A DNA stretch of 64,000 nucleotides from Cephalotus follicularis (taxonomy: Eukaryota; Streptophyta; Magnoliopsida; Oxalidales; Cephalotaceae). The position numbers and the translations under genes are program-made. Numbering within the stretch: position 1 is the first letter of the stretch; the number at the start of each line of letters is the position of its first letter. A model generated the notes under the pieces. It ran no database searches and was not told where the DNA came from. It saw only the letters and a list, made by a program, of their open reading frames with translations. This document shows positions 1 to 10,534 of this stretch, piece by piece. The stretch spans positions 173,227 through 237,226 of the forward strand of contig BDDD01002264.1 in the NCBI GenBank assembly GCA_001972305.1, given 5' to 3'.

Positions 1-259
1 TCTTTGGAATTACTTCCCCAGTTATTTCGAAAATATATAAAATCATAAGTTGACAAATATATATTTTCGCAAGATAATGATTTTAGTAATCATGCAAGTT
101 TTCCAAGATGGTTAATACATTTTAGGAATCAACCATAATGCAATCCACAGTACAGTAGTAGTTCAAATGCAGGGCAAACATATGCTCAGAGTGCACCTAG
201 GGTTGTTGGTAATTAACCTAGGCCTATCACCTTCTCTAAAGGTTCAGTTTCTGTTATAA

Positions 260-475
260 CAGTCGGCTATTTTTCCATAACAGTTGGCTGGATCCTTGAG
301 GTAGTCGACTGTTCCTTCCCAACAGTCGGCTTGTTCATCATGAGCATTCGGCAGTCGACTGCCTTCCTTCGACAGTCGACTGTCCTGGGTAAAGAGGCAT
401 GCACAATCGACTGTTCTCACATGACAGTCGACTGGATGTTGGAGTAGTCGAATGTTTTACTTAAACAGTCGGCTG
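260..475. repeat. Phased palindrome array, CAGTCGACTG type (LTR A, distal)
   Basis: Sites start near 260, 281, 302, 323, 352, 373, 403, 425, 445 and 466. Steps are 21, 21, 21, 29, 21, 30, 22, 20 and 21 bp. Sequence between sites is not repeated. Variants are CAGTCGGCTG and CAGTTGGCTG. Confidence 0.92.
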
Positions 476-1303
476 TTCTGGGATGTACAGTGCCAGCAAT
501 TCACTGCTAATCCATTCTACAAACCATTGGAACGTATCCACACGTATTCAAACCTCATAATATCATCAGTAATCATACACTGGTTTAAAACACTACTCAA
601 TTCATGCATTATTCTCTGTTTTCATCATAATTCAAATGACATCCAAGCATGGCATTGCATGAAAACCAACCAAAACTCCATCCAAAACTCAATGTGCATG
701 TTAGGTTATTTATTAACATTAACCACAACATTAACACAGAAATCCACAACCAAACAACTATACCATTCATTTATAACCTCATTACCCTTAACTTAAAATG
801 CATGCATAGAATTCTCTACTTTTCCCCTACCTTTGATTTCAAGTTAGAAATAGGAAGTCCACCTCTTTATGTCTCTTTTCCAGTGTCTTTGAACCTCCCA
901 GTAGCTCCAAGGACAGTCCAGTAGGTTCCAACCGAGCTCCAAGCTTGACGATGAGGAATCCTCTCAATTCTCACTATTCCCTCTCTCAAATTCTCACTGT
1001 TTCTCTCTCAATTTCTCTGGTTCTTTCTTATCCGATTGCAGGGTGAGAGAGACAAAGGGAAGGAAGCATTTATGCAGTCTTCTCCCATCAGCCCATTTTT
1101 TGCATGGCACCTTGAGCATTCTCTCACATTTACACTTGCGTGCACACACACTTTTCATTCTTTCTCTTCCTTTCTGTCCTTGCAGGTTCTGGCGTGGTGG
1201 TGCATGTTCAACACGTTTTATTTATCATTAGATGGCGCCTACAAGATGCTTCATCAGTGGCTGCATGTGATCTCATCACATGCAAATGAAACAGAGCACG
1301 ATC

Positions 1304-1455
1304 CAGTCGGCTGCCTTTCCTTGGCAGTCGGCTATTCGCCTGGCAGTCTGTTGCCATGTGTCACGACAATTGGCCAGTCGACTGGTTCATCCCACCAGTC
1401 GACTGCTTCCACACGCAGCCATCCAGTCGGCTGGTCTCCTGTGCCAGTCGACTGC
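1304..1455. repeat. Phased palindrome array, CAGTCGACTG type (LTR A, proximal)
   Basis: Sites near 1304, 1325, 1344, 1375, 1396, 1424 and 1445. Steps are about 21, 19, 31, 21, 28 and 21. The partner array in the other LTR is at 6903-7055, where one site reads CAGTCAACTG in place of CAGTCGACTG. Confidence 0.92.
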
Positions 1456-1653
1456 CTCCAGTAAACTTACCAAGTAATTATGCTTCTAAGTACATAATTG
1501 ACTTAATATTGACATCATCAGTTACGGAGAAAACCATCATTTTATTAATCCCACAAATAAAGTACATTTACATTGCGAAATTACAATATGTGAAAATTTC
1601 GGGCGTTACAATCACCCCTCCTTCAAAGAAATTCGTCCTCGAATTTACATATA

Positions 1654-2990
1654 CTAAAACAAGTGCGGGTAGCATTCTCGGACATCCTCCTCACGCTCCC
1701 AAGTTGCTTCATCCGGTCGGTGGAACTTCCCTTGAATCTTGACCATGGAGATGGTTCGGTTCCTCAAGATCTGCATTTTCCAATCAAGAATCCGCACAGG
1801 CAACTCTTCACAAGACAGGTCACCTTGTACCAGAACAGCATCATGATCCATAACATGTGACGGGTCCGGGACATACCTCCTCAGCATAGATATATGGAAG
1901 ACGTCATGTATACCTGACAAGGTAGGAGGCAAGGCTAGCTGATAAGCTACTTCCCCAACCCTCTCTAGGATCGCAAAAGGACCAATATAGGGTGGCACTA
2001 GCTTGCCCTTCTTCCCGAATCTTTGGACCGCTTTCCACGAAGATACCTTCAAAAACACGTGATCTCCAATATTGAAGGTTAAAGGCCTTCTCTTCACACT
2101 GTCGGCATAACTCTTCTGCCGACTCTGTGCTGCTAGCAACTTCTCTCTAATGAACTTGACTTTCTCCAAAGTCTCCTCCACCAAATTTGACCCAAGCAAT
2201 GGTCGTTCACCAACCTCGTCCCAGCAGATGGGTGACCTACACTTCCTCCCATATAGTGCCTCATACGGAGCCATACCAATACTCAAGTGATAGCTATTAT
2301 TATAAGAAAACTCTATCAAAGGGATATGGTCTTCCCAGGTTCCACCAAAATCGATCACACAAGCCTGAAGCATATCCTCCAGGGTTTGGATGGTACGCTC
2401 TGACTGTCCATCTGTCTGAGGGTGGAAAGTAGTACTAAGATTCAATCTTGTTCCGAAGGCTGTCTGGAATCTCTTCCAAAAGTTGTAAGTGAAGATCGAA
2501 TCCCTATCGCAAACGATGCTCACCAAAACACCGTGCAGTCTCACAATCTCCTTCACATATAATCGAGCCAACTTGCTCGTGGAATCAGTGACATGTGTAG
2601 GCAAGAAGTGTGCTGATTTGGTGAGTCTATCAACAATAACCCACACGGCATTATGACGATGCCTAGTCAATGGGAATCCAGAAACAAAGTCCATCGTGAT
2701 GTGTTCCCTTTTCCACTCCACCTCTGGTAATGATTGCAACAGTCCCGCAGGTCTCTGGTGTTCGGCTTTGACCCTCTGGCAAGTCAAACACTTCATGACA
2801 TATTCTGCAATTTCGCGTTTCATGCCGGGCCACCAGTAAGTTTTCTTCATATCTTGGTACATCTTGGTGCTACCAGGATGAATATTGTACAGAGATTTAT
2901 GAGCCCCGCGAAGTAACTCATCCTTCAGTCTCGGTTCATTCGGAAGACACACACGTCCCCGATATCTCAGAATACCATCATCATGTACTC
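1654..2990 (-). pseudogene. Element A integrase remnant
   Basis: This codes for a retroviral-type integrase that would insert element DNA into the host genome. Visible from the N side are a zinc-binding HHCC region ([13 protein letters not shown], then CLTCQRVKAEHQ), the DDE core ([25 protein letters not shown]), a GDHVFLKVS segment and a C-terminal stretch (PVRILDW ... EATWERE ... YPHLF). That last stretch resembles the chromodomain-like tail of Tekay/Del chromoviruses. Such tails are known to steer insertion to heterochromatin, which fits the surroundings. Fossil. Confidence 0.88.
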
Positions 2991-4440
2991 AAAAATCGGA
3001 TTCCGAATCCAGGTTCTCCCAAATTCGCTGTAACTCTGGATCATGTGGTTGTGCACCCCCGATGTGATCAAGTAACACAGGCTGTACTCGTATGTCGGCT
3101 AGAAAGATCCCCGATGACTGATTGAACGGAGACCACTCTTGGAAGTCTTTTAACATCTTCCATTGCGACACCATCGTACTGGCAACCAGAGCCTTGCGGC
3201 TCAAGGCATCAACGACTACATTCGCTTTCTCCGGGTGGTACTGGATACTACAGTCATAATCATTAAGGAACTCTACCCACCTGCGCTGTCTCATGTTCAG
3301 TGTGTCCTGACAAAACAGGTACCTCAAACTTTTATGATCGGTAAAGATGTCAAACTGCGCCCCATAAAGATAGTGTCTCCACTTCTGAAGGGCGAAAATA
3401 ATAGCTGCACGTTCAAGGTCATGAGTCGGGTAGTTTTCCTCATACGGCTTCAGCTTCCTAGAAGCATAAGCAATCACCTTTCCTCGCTGCATCAGCACGC
3501 AGCCCAAGCCCTTACCCGATGCATCGCTATAAACTGCAAAGCCTTCATTACCCTCAGGTAATGCCAAGATAGGAGTGGAAAGCAATCAATCCTTTAGTTC
3601 ACGGAAACTAGGTTCGCAATCATCATCCCAGACAAACACGGTCCTCTTATGGGTCAATCTAGTCAAGGGCTCGGCTATCTTTGAGAAGTTCTGGATAAAC
3701 CTCCTGTAATAACCCGCCAAGCCAAGAAAACTGCGTACCTCCGTCACATTCCTCGGCTGTGGCCAATCTTGTACCACCTCTGTCTTTGACGAATCCACCG
3801 CCGAACCCTCTCCGGATACAATGTGACCAAGGAAGATCACACGGTCAAACCAAAATTCACACTTACTGAATTTGGCATACAGCTGCTGCTCTTGGAGAAT
3901 CTACAAAGCCAACCTCAGGTGGCAAGCATGCTCTTCCTCACCCCTTGAGTATACAAGTGCGTCGTCAATAAACACAACAAAAAACTGGTCCAGGTACGGT
4001 CGAAACACATCGTTCATCAATGACATGAACGCAGCCGGTGCATTGGTAACACCAAAAGGCAGCACTAGGAACTCGTCGTGACCATATCTTATCCGGAAAG
4101 CAGTCTTCTCAACATCTCCTTCCCTCACCCTCAACTGGTGATATCCCGATCTCAAATCAATTTTCGAGAACACTCTCGCCCCTTGCAACTGGTCGAACAA
4201 ATCCTCGATGTGAGGTAAAGGATACTTGTTCTTTATAGTTGCCTTGTTCAACATCCTGTAATCGATGCAGAGCCTCATCGACCCATCCTTCTTCTTGACA
4301 AACAGTACAGGCGCACCCCACGGTGAAACACTGGGTTGAATGAAACCCTTATCGATCAGGTCCTGTAACTGCAATTTCAGCTCTCACAATTCTGTAGGAG
4401 CCATTCTATACGGTGCTTTAGAAATAGGAGCTGTACCTGG
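2991..4440 (-). pseudogene. Element A reverse transcriptase and RNase H remnant
   Basis: The RT fingers and palm are clear: [20 protein letters not shown], the [13 protein letters not shown] block, and FIDD as the catalytic YxDD-type motif. Next come the thumb/connection ([12 protein letters not shown]) and RNase H ([37 protein letters not shown]). The role was copying element RNA to DNA and removing the RNA strand. The order RT, RNase H, integrase is diagnostic of Ty3/gypsy rather than copia. Broken fossil. Confidence 0.88.
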
Positions 4441-5150
4441 TATAAGATCAATGACAAACTCCATATTCCTTCTCGGTGGCAAAGATCCCAAGTCATCCGG
4501 AAATACATTTGGAAAGTCACATACCACTGGGATCTCCTCCAGGCTCAAGCCCTTCTCCTTCCTCCGGTCAGTTACATAAGCAAGATACCCTTCACACCCT
4601 TTCTGAAGATACTTCGATGCACGGATGAAGGATACAATTGGCGTAGAAAACCCCTTGTCTTCCTTAAACTGGAAGGTAGTACCATCGGGCAGACGAAAAT
4701 CAACCGTCTTGTTGTAGCAGTCCATGTAAGCATGATGTGCTGACAGCCAATCCATTCCCAAAATAATATCGAAGTCACAGATAGGCAACACTATCAAATC
4801 CGCATACAAGGAAATGCCTGCCATAGACATCTCACAACCCCTATATACAATATCTGTATACATGGAAACTCCATAAGGTGTGCTCACATCCAAAGTATAT
4901 GGCATACAGTCTGGTGTTACATCTAAACATGATGCAAAATGTGATGATATAAAAGAATGTGATGCTCCAGGGTCCATCAACACTCTAACAGAAAAACCAG
5001 AAATATACAGTGTACCTCCAATGACCAAGGTACACTCTGGAACCTCTGATTGTGAAAGGGTAAAAACTCTACCTTTCGCAATGCCCTTGCCGATGTCCCT
5101 TCGCTGTGAAGGCCCCGCTGTGGCCCTGCTGCTACTAGCTGGTCTAGTAG
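4441..5150 (-). pseudogene. Element A aspartic protease remnant
   Basis: A retropepsin-like domain lies between Gag and RT. The active-site neighbourhood reads VRVLMDPGASHSFI, with a second conserved block IILGMDWLSAHHA. It would cut the Gag-Pol polyprotein. A linker (EEIPVVCDFPNVFPDDLGSL, then [11 protein letters not shown]) leads into RT, as usual for gypsy elements. Part of the broken interior of element A. Confidence 0.82.
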
Positions 5151-6212
5151 GTGCTGTCTGACTCTTCGGACAATCTCTCACGGAATGGCCAGATGCCCCA
5201 CACCTCAAACACAGTCCGTTCATCCTCCAGCAATCCTTCTGTAAGTGGCCTTTACGACCAAAGTGATAAAAATCTCTAGTTCCCACATTACTCCCCTGAC
5301 TAGGAGTACCCTGTGTGGCAGTCTGTCCAGATCTGTTCTTCGATGATTTAGTCGGAGAACCGCTGCCTTGCCATTTTGAAGAAGCTGGTCTCGTTGGGCT
5401 CTATTTATTTTGTTGTGCTCTGGCCCTCTCTGCTCGGTCTTCACTGGATATGCTCTCCAGCGGCCTCGCCTTTTTAGCGACCTCTGAAAAAGTACCCAGC
5501 TCCATGGCCCTAATCCTCGACCGAAGATCCGGTCGCAATCCCTTCAGAAACCTCCGTATCTTTTTCACTTCGTCGGCTACCAGATAAGGTGAATGTCTGG
5601 CTAGCTCCATAAACCTAGCCTGGTATTCGGCCACAGTCATCTCTCCTTGACGTAACTCAAGAAGCTCTGTCTCCCTCCGTTCTTGATCAATCCGGGGTAC
5701 ATAGGAATCGAGGAACTCTCTCTGGAATCTCTCCCATGTAGCATCGAGTCCAACTGACTCCCACTTCGCTTTGACCATCTCCCACCAGTGAGTGGCCTCT
5801 CCCCATAGACGGTACACAGCAAACTTCAGCTTCTGAGTATCGGTACAGTCCATCACTTCAAAAATCTTCTCCACGTCTTGAAGCCATCTTTCAGCAATCG
5901 TAGCATCAAGCTCTCCCCGGAAGCTGGATGGATTCTGTCTCATAAACCTTTCGATGACCCTCCCAAACGGACCGTTATTCTCTCCCAGGCAGTGATCAGG
6001 AGCACTATGTTGCGGCCGAGCTTGCGCGTAGTACTGGCGCATCTCCTCCGCATTAGCCATATTAAAGGCATCCGTTGCTGGAAATAATCCGCAATCCAGG
6101 TCATCGAGTCCCTATCATCTTGGGGAACATTCACTCCTTGCGGCATATTCGCCTCCTCAGGGGCATTGGCTCCAATGGCTCTAGCCCTACCACGTGTTCT
6201 ACTTCGGTCCAT
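5151..6212 (-). pseudogene. Element A Gag remnant with zinc knuckles
   Basis: The start at 6212 (MDRSRTRGRARAIG) matches the Gag starts of D (45658) and F (34160). The capsid-like core shows [29 protein letters not shown] and the [20 protein letters not shown] block. Two CCHC-type knuckle regions close the protein (GHLQKDC; CLRCGASGHSVRDCP). An acceptor-like AG (minus, 6220-6219) lies a few bases upstream of the start codon. Fossil. Confidence 0.85.
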
Positions 6213-6307
6213 TTGTTCCTATTAGAAGGATGACGGTTAGTCACGACTTTAGGAAACAATTTATTGATTTCCAAGGAAAGTATCCTAGCTAAGCATATAT
6301 GGAATAT

Positions 6308-6319
6308 GCTCTGATACCA
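6308..6319 (-). promoter_or_regulatory. Primer binding site of element A (tRNA-iMet type)
   Basis: On the minus strand this reads TGGTATCAGAGC, the usual complement of the 3' end of plant initiator tRNA-Met. It starts three bases inside the 5' LTR end (TGTGACA, ending at 6323). This fixes the orientation of element A and the inner LTR boundary. Confidence 0.9.
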
Positions 6320-6322
6320 CGT

Positions 6323-7205
6323 TGTCACACCCCATTTTTCCAAAGAGACAACATATAAAGCGGTAAGGCAATCAACATATTACCCTTAACTTAAAATGCA
6401 TGCATAGAATTCTCTACTTTTCCCCTACCTTTGATTTCAAGTTAGAAATAGGAAGTCCACCTCTTTATGTCTCCTTTCTAGTGTCTTTGAGCCTCCCAGT
6501 AGCTCCAAGGACAGTCCAGTAGGTTCCAACTGAGCTCCAACCTTGACGATGAGGAATCCTCTCAATTCTCACTATTCCCTCTCTCAAATTCTCACTGTTT
6601 CTCTCTCAATTTCTTTGGTTCTTTCTTATCCGATTGTAGGGTGAGAGAGACAAAGGGAAGGAAGCATTTATGCAGTCTTCTCCCATCAGCCCATTTTTTG
6701 CGTGGCACCTTGAGCATTCTCTCACATTTACACTTGCATGCACACACACTTGTCATTCTTTCTCTTCCTTTCTGTCCTTGCAGGTTCTGGCATGGTGGTG
6801 CATGTTCAACACGTTTTATTTATCATCAGATGGTGCCTGCAAGATGCTTTATGAGTGGCTGCATGTGATCTCATCACATGAAAATGAAACAGAGCACGAT
6901 CCAGTCAGTTGCCTTTCCTTGGCAGTCGGCTGTCCGCCTCGCAGTCTCTTGCCAAGTGTCACGACAATTGGCCAGTCGACTGGTTCATCCCACCAGTCAA
7001 CTGCTTCCACACGCAGCCATCCAGTCGGCTGGTCTTCTGTGCCAGTCGACTGCCTCCAGTAAACTTACTAAGTAATTACGCATCTAAGTACATAATTGAC
7101 TTAATATCGAAATCATCAATTACGGAGAAAACCATCATTTTATTAATCCCACAAATAAAGTACATTTACATTGTGAAATTACAATATGTGAAAATTTTGG
7201 GCGTT
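6323..7205 (-). mobile_element. Element A, 5' LTR (short copy)
   Basis: The inner end is TGTCACACCCC at 6323 on the plus strand (GGGGTGTGACA on the minus). The outer part matches 1-1610 closely up to GGGCGTT at 7205. It is much shorter than the other LTRs of this type (about 2.8 kb). The palindrome array at 6903-7055 matches the array at 1304-1455. The outer end abuts pol sequence of element B on the opposite strand without a visible target duplication. Confidence 0.82.
6903..7055. repeat. Phased palindrome array (LTR A, 5' copy)
   Basis: Counterpart of 1304-1455, with the same spacing and several CG to TG/CA differences. Confidence 0.9.
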
Positions 7206-8910
7206 GAACATTGTATCTGGAGAAGGTTTGGCGGTGGATCCGTCGAAGACAGAGGTGGTACGAGATTGGCCACAGCCGAAAAATGTAACGGAGGTACACA
7301 GATTTCTCGGCTTGGCAGGATATTACAAGAGGTTCATCCAGAACTTTTCAAGGATAGCCGAGCCCTTGACTAGACTGACCCAGAAGACCACCTTATTTGT
7401 TTGGGATGAAGATTGTGAAGCCAGTTTCCGTGAACTGAAGGATCGGTTGGTTTTCGATCCTATCTTGGCATTACTCGAGGGTAATGAGGGCTTTGCAGTC
7501 TATAGTGATGCATCGGGTAAGGGCTTGGGTTACGTGTTGATGCAACGAGGAGGATTGATCGCTTATGATTCGCGGAAGCCAAAGCCTTACGAAGAGATTT
7601 ACCCGACTCACAATCTTGAACTGGCAGCTATTATCTTTGCTCTTCAGAAATGGAGACACTACTTGTATGGAACTCAGTTTGAGATCTTTACCGATCATAA
7701 AAGTTTGAGGTACCTGTTTTGTCAGGACACACTGAACATGAAACAGCGCAGGTGGGTAGAGTTCTTTAATGATTATGACTGCAGTATCCAGTACCACCCG
7801 GGGAAAGCGAATGTAGTCGCTGATGCCTTGAGCCGTAAGGATGTGGTTGCTAGTACGATGGTGTCGCAATGGAAGTACGAAATCACAGAATATGTCGCGA
7901 AGTGTTTGACTTGCCAGAGGGTCAAGGCCGAACACCAGAGACCGGTAGGACTGTTGCAATCATTACCAGTGGCAGAATGGAAATGGGAACACATCACGAT
8001 GGACTTTGTTTCTGGATTTCCACTGACTAGGCATCGTCATAATGCAGTGTGGGTTATTGTTGATAGACTCACCAAATCAGCGCACTTCTTGCCTACACAC
8101 GTCACTGATTCAGCGAGCAAGTTGGCTCGATTATATGTGAAGGAGATTGTGAGACTGCACGGTGTTCTGGTGAGCATCGTTTGGGAGGATCACATTCCTT
8201 TGATAGAGTTCTCTTAGAATAACGGCTATCATTCCAGTATCGACATGGCACCGTTTGAAGCGCTATATGGGAGGAAGTGCATATCTCCTGTGTGTTGGGA
8301 CGAGGTTGGTGAACGACCATTGTTTGGGTTGGATTTGGTGGAGGAGACTTCGGAGAAAGTCAAGTTCATCAAAGAGAAGTTGCTAGCAGCACAGAGTCGG
8401 TAGAAGAGCTATGCCGACAATGTGAAGAGAAGACCTTTAACCTTCAATGTTGGAGATCACATGTTTTTTAAGGTATCTCCGTGGAAGGGGGTACAAAGCT
8501 TTGGGAAGAAGGGGAGGTTAGCGCCACGCTATATTGGTCCTTTTGAGATCCTAGATAGGGTTGGGGAGGTAGCTTATCAGCTAGCCTTGCCTCTTACTTT
8601 TTTGGGTGTACACGATGTCTTCCATGTATCAATGCTAAGAGGTTATATCCGAGATCCATCACATGTCCTGGATTATGACTCGGTTATGGTGAGGGATGAT
8701 CTTTCTTGCGAGGAGTCACCCGTGAGAATCTTGGATTGGAAGACACAAGTGTTGAGGAACCGGTCCATTCCGATGGTAAAGGTGCAGTGGCAGTTTCATC
8801 AGCTGGATGAAGCAACTTGGGAACGTGAGGATGACAACCAAGAACGCTACCCGCGTTTATTTTAGTATTGTGTTAATTTCGGGGATGAAATTTCTTGAAG
8901 GAGGGGTGGA
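7206..8910 (+). mobile_element. Element B interior (partial): RNase H and integrase of a gypsy fossil
   Basis: Plus-strand pol remnant, close in sequence to A and D. It begins within the RT/connection region (IVSGEGLAVDPSKTEVV), then RNase H ([29 protein letters not shown]), then integrase ([28 protein letters not shown]) and the chromodomain-like tail (EATWEREDDNQERYPRLF). It ends in a polypurine tract (8897-8910) next to the 3' LTR. The 5' half of the element is absent and the rest is broken. Confidence 0.87.
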
Positions 8911-9083
8911 TGTAACGCCCGGTATTTTCGTTTTGTAATATTTCGTCCTAAGATGTAATCTTATGTTGAATTAATTAAAATGTTGGAGATTTAGACCTCA
9001 ATAATTCTTCCAAACCCTAATTATTGTTTTGGGAAAGGAAATGTGCTTGATAAACCAAAAACGGTGCAGTTTTGGGAAAATGC

Positions 9084-9235
9084 GTCAATGTCTTTGGAAA
9101 GACGTCGACGCCTATGGAAGCAAAGGCACACGTGAATGCATGTGTACATGCACGTCGATGTAGGCAAAGGCATCGACCGTCACGTATAAAAAGGGGAAAA
9201 GCCATCGACGTCTATATAAAGACATCGACGTCTTG
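9084..9235. repeat. Phased palindrome array, GACGTCGACGTC type (LTR B, proximal)
   Basis: Sites of the form AAGACGTCGACGCC or AAGACATCGACGTC in the first 330 bp of LTR B. The first two cores (9084, 9104) are 20 bp apart. Same arm type as in LTR D. Confidence 0.85.
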
Positions 9236-9309
9236 AATATCTGACACGTTACTCTGCTGACAAATAACGTGCAAGGGGGAGCTTTTTAGGGCCTTTTGCA
9301 GGCGCCTTG

Positions 9310-10097
9310 TGTAATATCCCGTTTTCTGTGTTGACATGTTTATATGTTTATTGTTTGGCATCGTACCATGTTTGACTTATACTATGTTTTGTGTACCCAT
9401 TTGATTTTTGGTTTGAATTCCTTTGAGTATTGTTTTCTGGGCACAAGGCGCCGACTCATTCCTTTGAGACGTCGACTCCTTGGCGGCTGGATGAGAGGTC
9501 GACGCCTATATGTTTGTTTTGATGCGTCTTGTACTTAAAGGCTTGGCAGTCGACGCCTTAAGCAACCTGTCGACGCCTTGATCGGGTTTCCATATCAGTT
9601 TGGTCGGTGACAACGTTTTTGGAAGGCTGATTTCTTACCATTTTCTGGTTATTCGTTTTTCCTTACGTAATAAACGCGTTTTGTTAATATAGTAATATCC
9701 TAATCTGTTGATTTTAGCCATTAAAACTCGGATTTGTGCATTAAACCAGACAAACCATTTTAAAAAGCATGAAACCTTCTGCACTTTTAACAAAAACGAA
9801 CAGCAGTTTTGCAAGCGATTTTACACACTGATTTCAACGTTTTCTGGAGGTATTTTCAGCAAAACAATTTCCGACTTTGGTTTTATTCCAGTTATGAATT
9901 AAGTATTTGGGCTTTAGATTATGATCAGTCTTTATTTATGTTTTGTTTAAATTTTTCAGACACTCTTTATATCGTTTTGTAATAAGATATGTTTTCAGAC
10001 CACCACATCCGTTTCGTATCAGTCTTTGGTTAGTTTTCCGTTATGTTTAAGTTCAGTATTTAGACCTGTAAGGGCTCCCACCATTGGGGGTGTTACA
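9310..10097 (+). mobile_element. Solo LTR nested in the element B LTR (TSD CCTTG)
   Basis: A 788-bp unit opens TGTAATATCCCG and closes GGGTGTTACA. It is flanked by perfect 5-bp duplications CCTTG at 9305-9309 and 10098-10102. No internal coding region lies between, so this is a solo LTR, the usual product of LTR-LTR recombination. It is shorter than the other gypsy LTRs here and belongs to another family. It carries some GTCGACGCC-type sites (9467-9582). Confidence 0.9.
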
Positions 10098-10534
10098 CCT
10101 TGGGACGTGGATGATACGTGTTGAGCATGCTAGCATGATACCAGGCATGCAGGTGCTAGATTGGAAGGAAGGGCATGACACGTGGGTATGCATGCAGGCT
10201 GTGTGCCACCTTCAATGCCTGCTCCTGCAAAAGAAGTGAGGCAAAACTGGGAAAGAGAAAAGAATTGGAAATGGAGCCTGTGAGATGCATGCAACAGGCC
10301 AGAGAGGGAAGAGGGATGTGAGACCTGCATAAAACGCCTCCTCTCTTCATCCCCGGTTCGGCAAAACACCAGTGTAAGAAAACAGAGAGTGAAAGAGGGC
10401 CATTGTTGAGCTTGATTGGAGCTAGGGACTTGGAGCTCGTGGATAGCAGTTGCTGGGAGGATCTTGGAGCTGCTGTGGCCAGAGTCTTAGAACACAAAGA
10501 GGTGGACTTTCCAGTTCCTAACTTGGAACAACAA

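Larger units (their letters stand above)
1..1610 (-). mobile_element. Element A, 3' LTR (partial, cut by window start)
   Basis: Read on the minus strand the LTR opens with TGTAACGCCCG at 1610, directly after a purine tract (complement of 1611-1625), and runs off the left edge of the window. It aligns with the right-hand copy at 6382-7205. By eye about 4% of positions differ over roughly 815 aligned bases, so this insertion is older than D or G here. It holds two palindrome arrays (260-475 and 1304-1455) and a donor-like GT at 830. The family is Ty3/gypsy, chromovirus-like. The boundary at 1610 is firm; the other end lies outside the window. Confidence 0.85.
1611..6322 (-). mobile_element. Element A interior: Ty3/gypsy (Tekay/Del-like chromovirus) fossil
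   Basis: Gag, protease, RT, RNase H and integrase remnants follow one another in gypsy order on the minus strand. A polypurine tract lies at the left end (complement of 1611-1625), and a primer site complementary to initiator tRNA-Met lies at the right end (6308-6319). The element is broken in several places but all domains can be recognised. Clade assignment rests on long LTRs and on the chromodomain-like integrase tail, and is inference. Its 5' LTR abuts an oppositely oriented element (B) at 7205. Confidence 0.88.

Noticed and set aside
1036-1464. Reading frames in LTR A, repeated at 6670-7062
   Set aside because: They overlap a leader-like region and the palindrome array in the LTR, on the strand opposite to the element.
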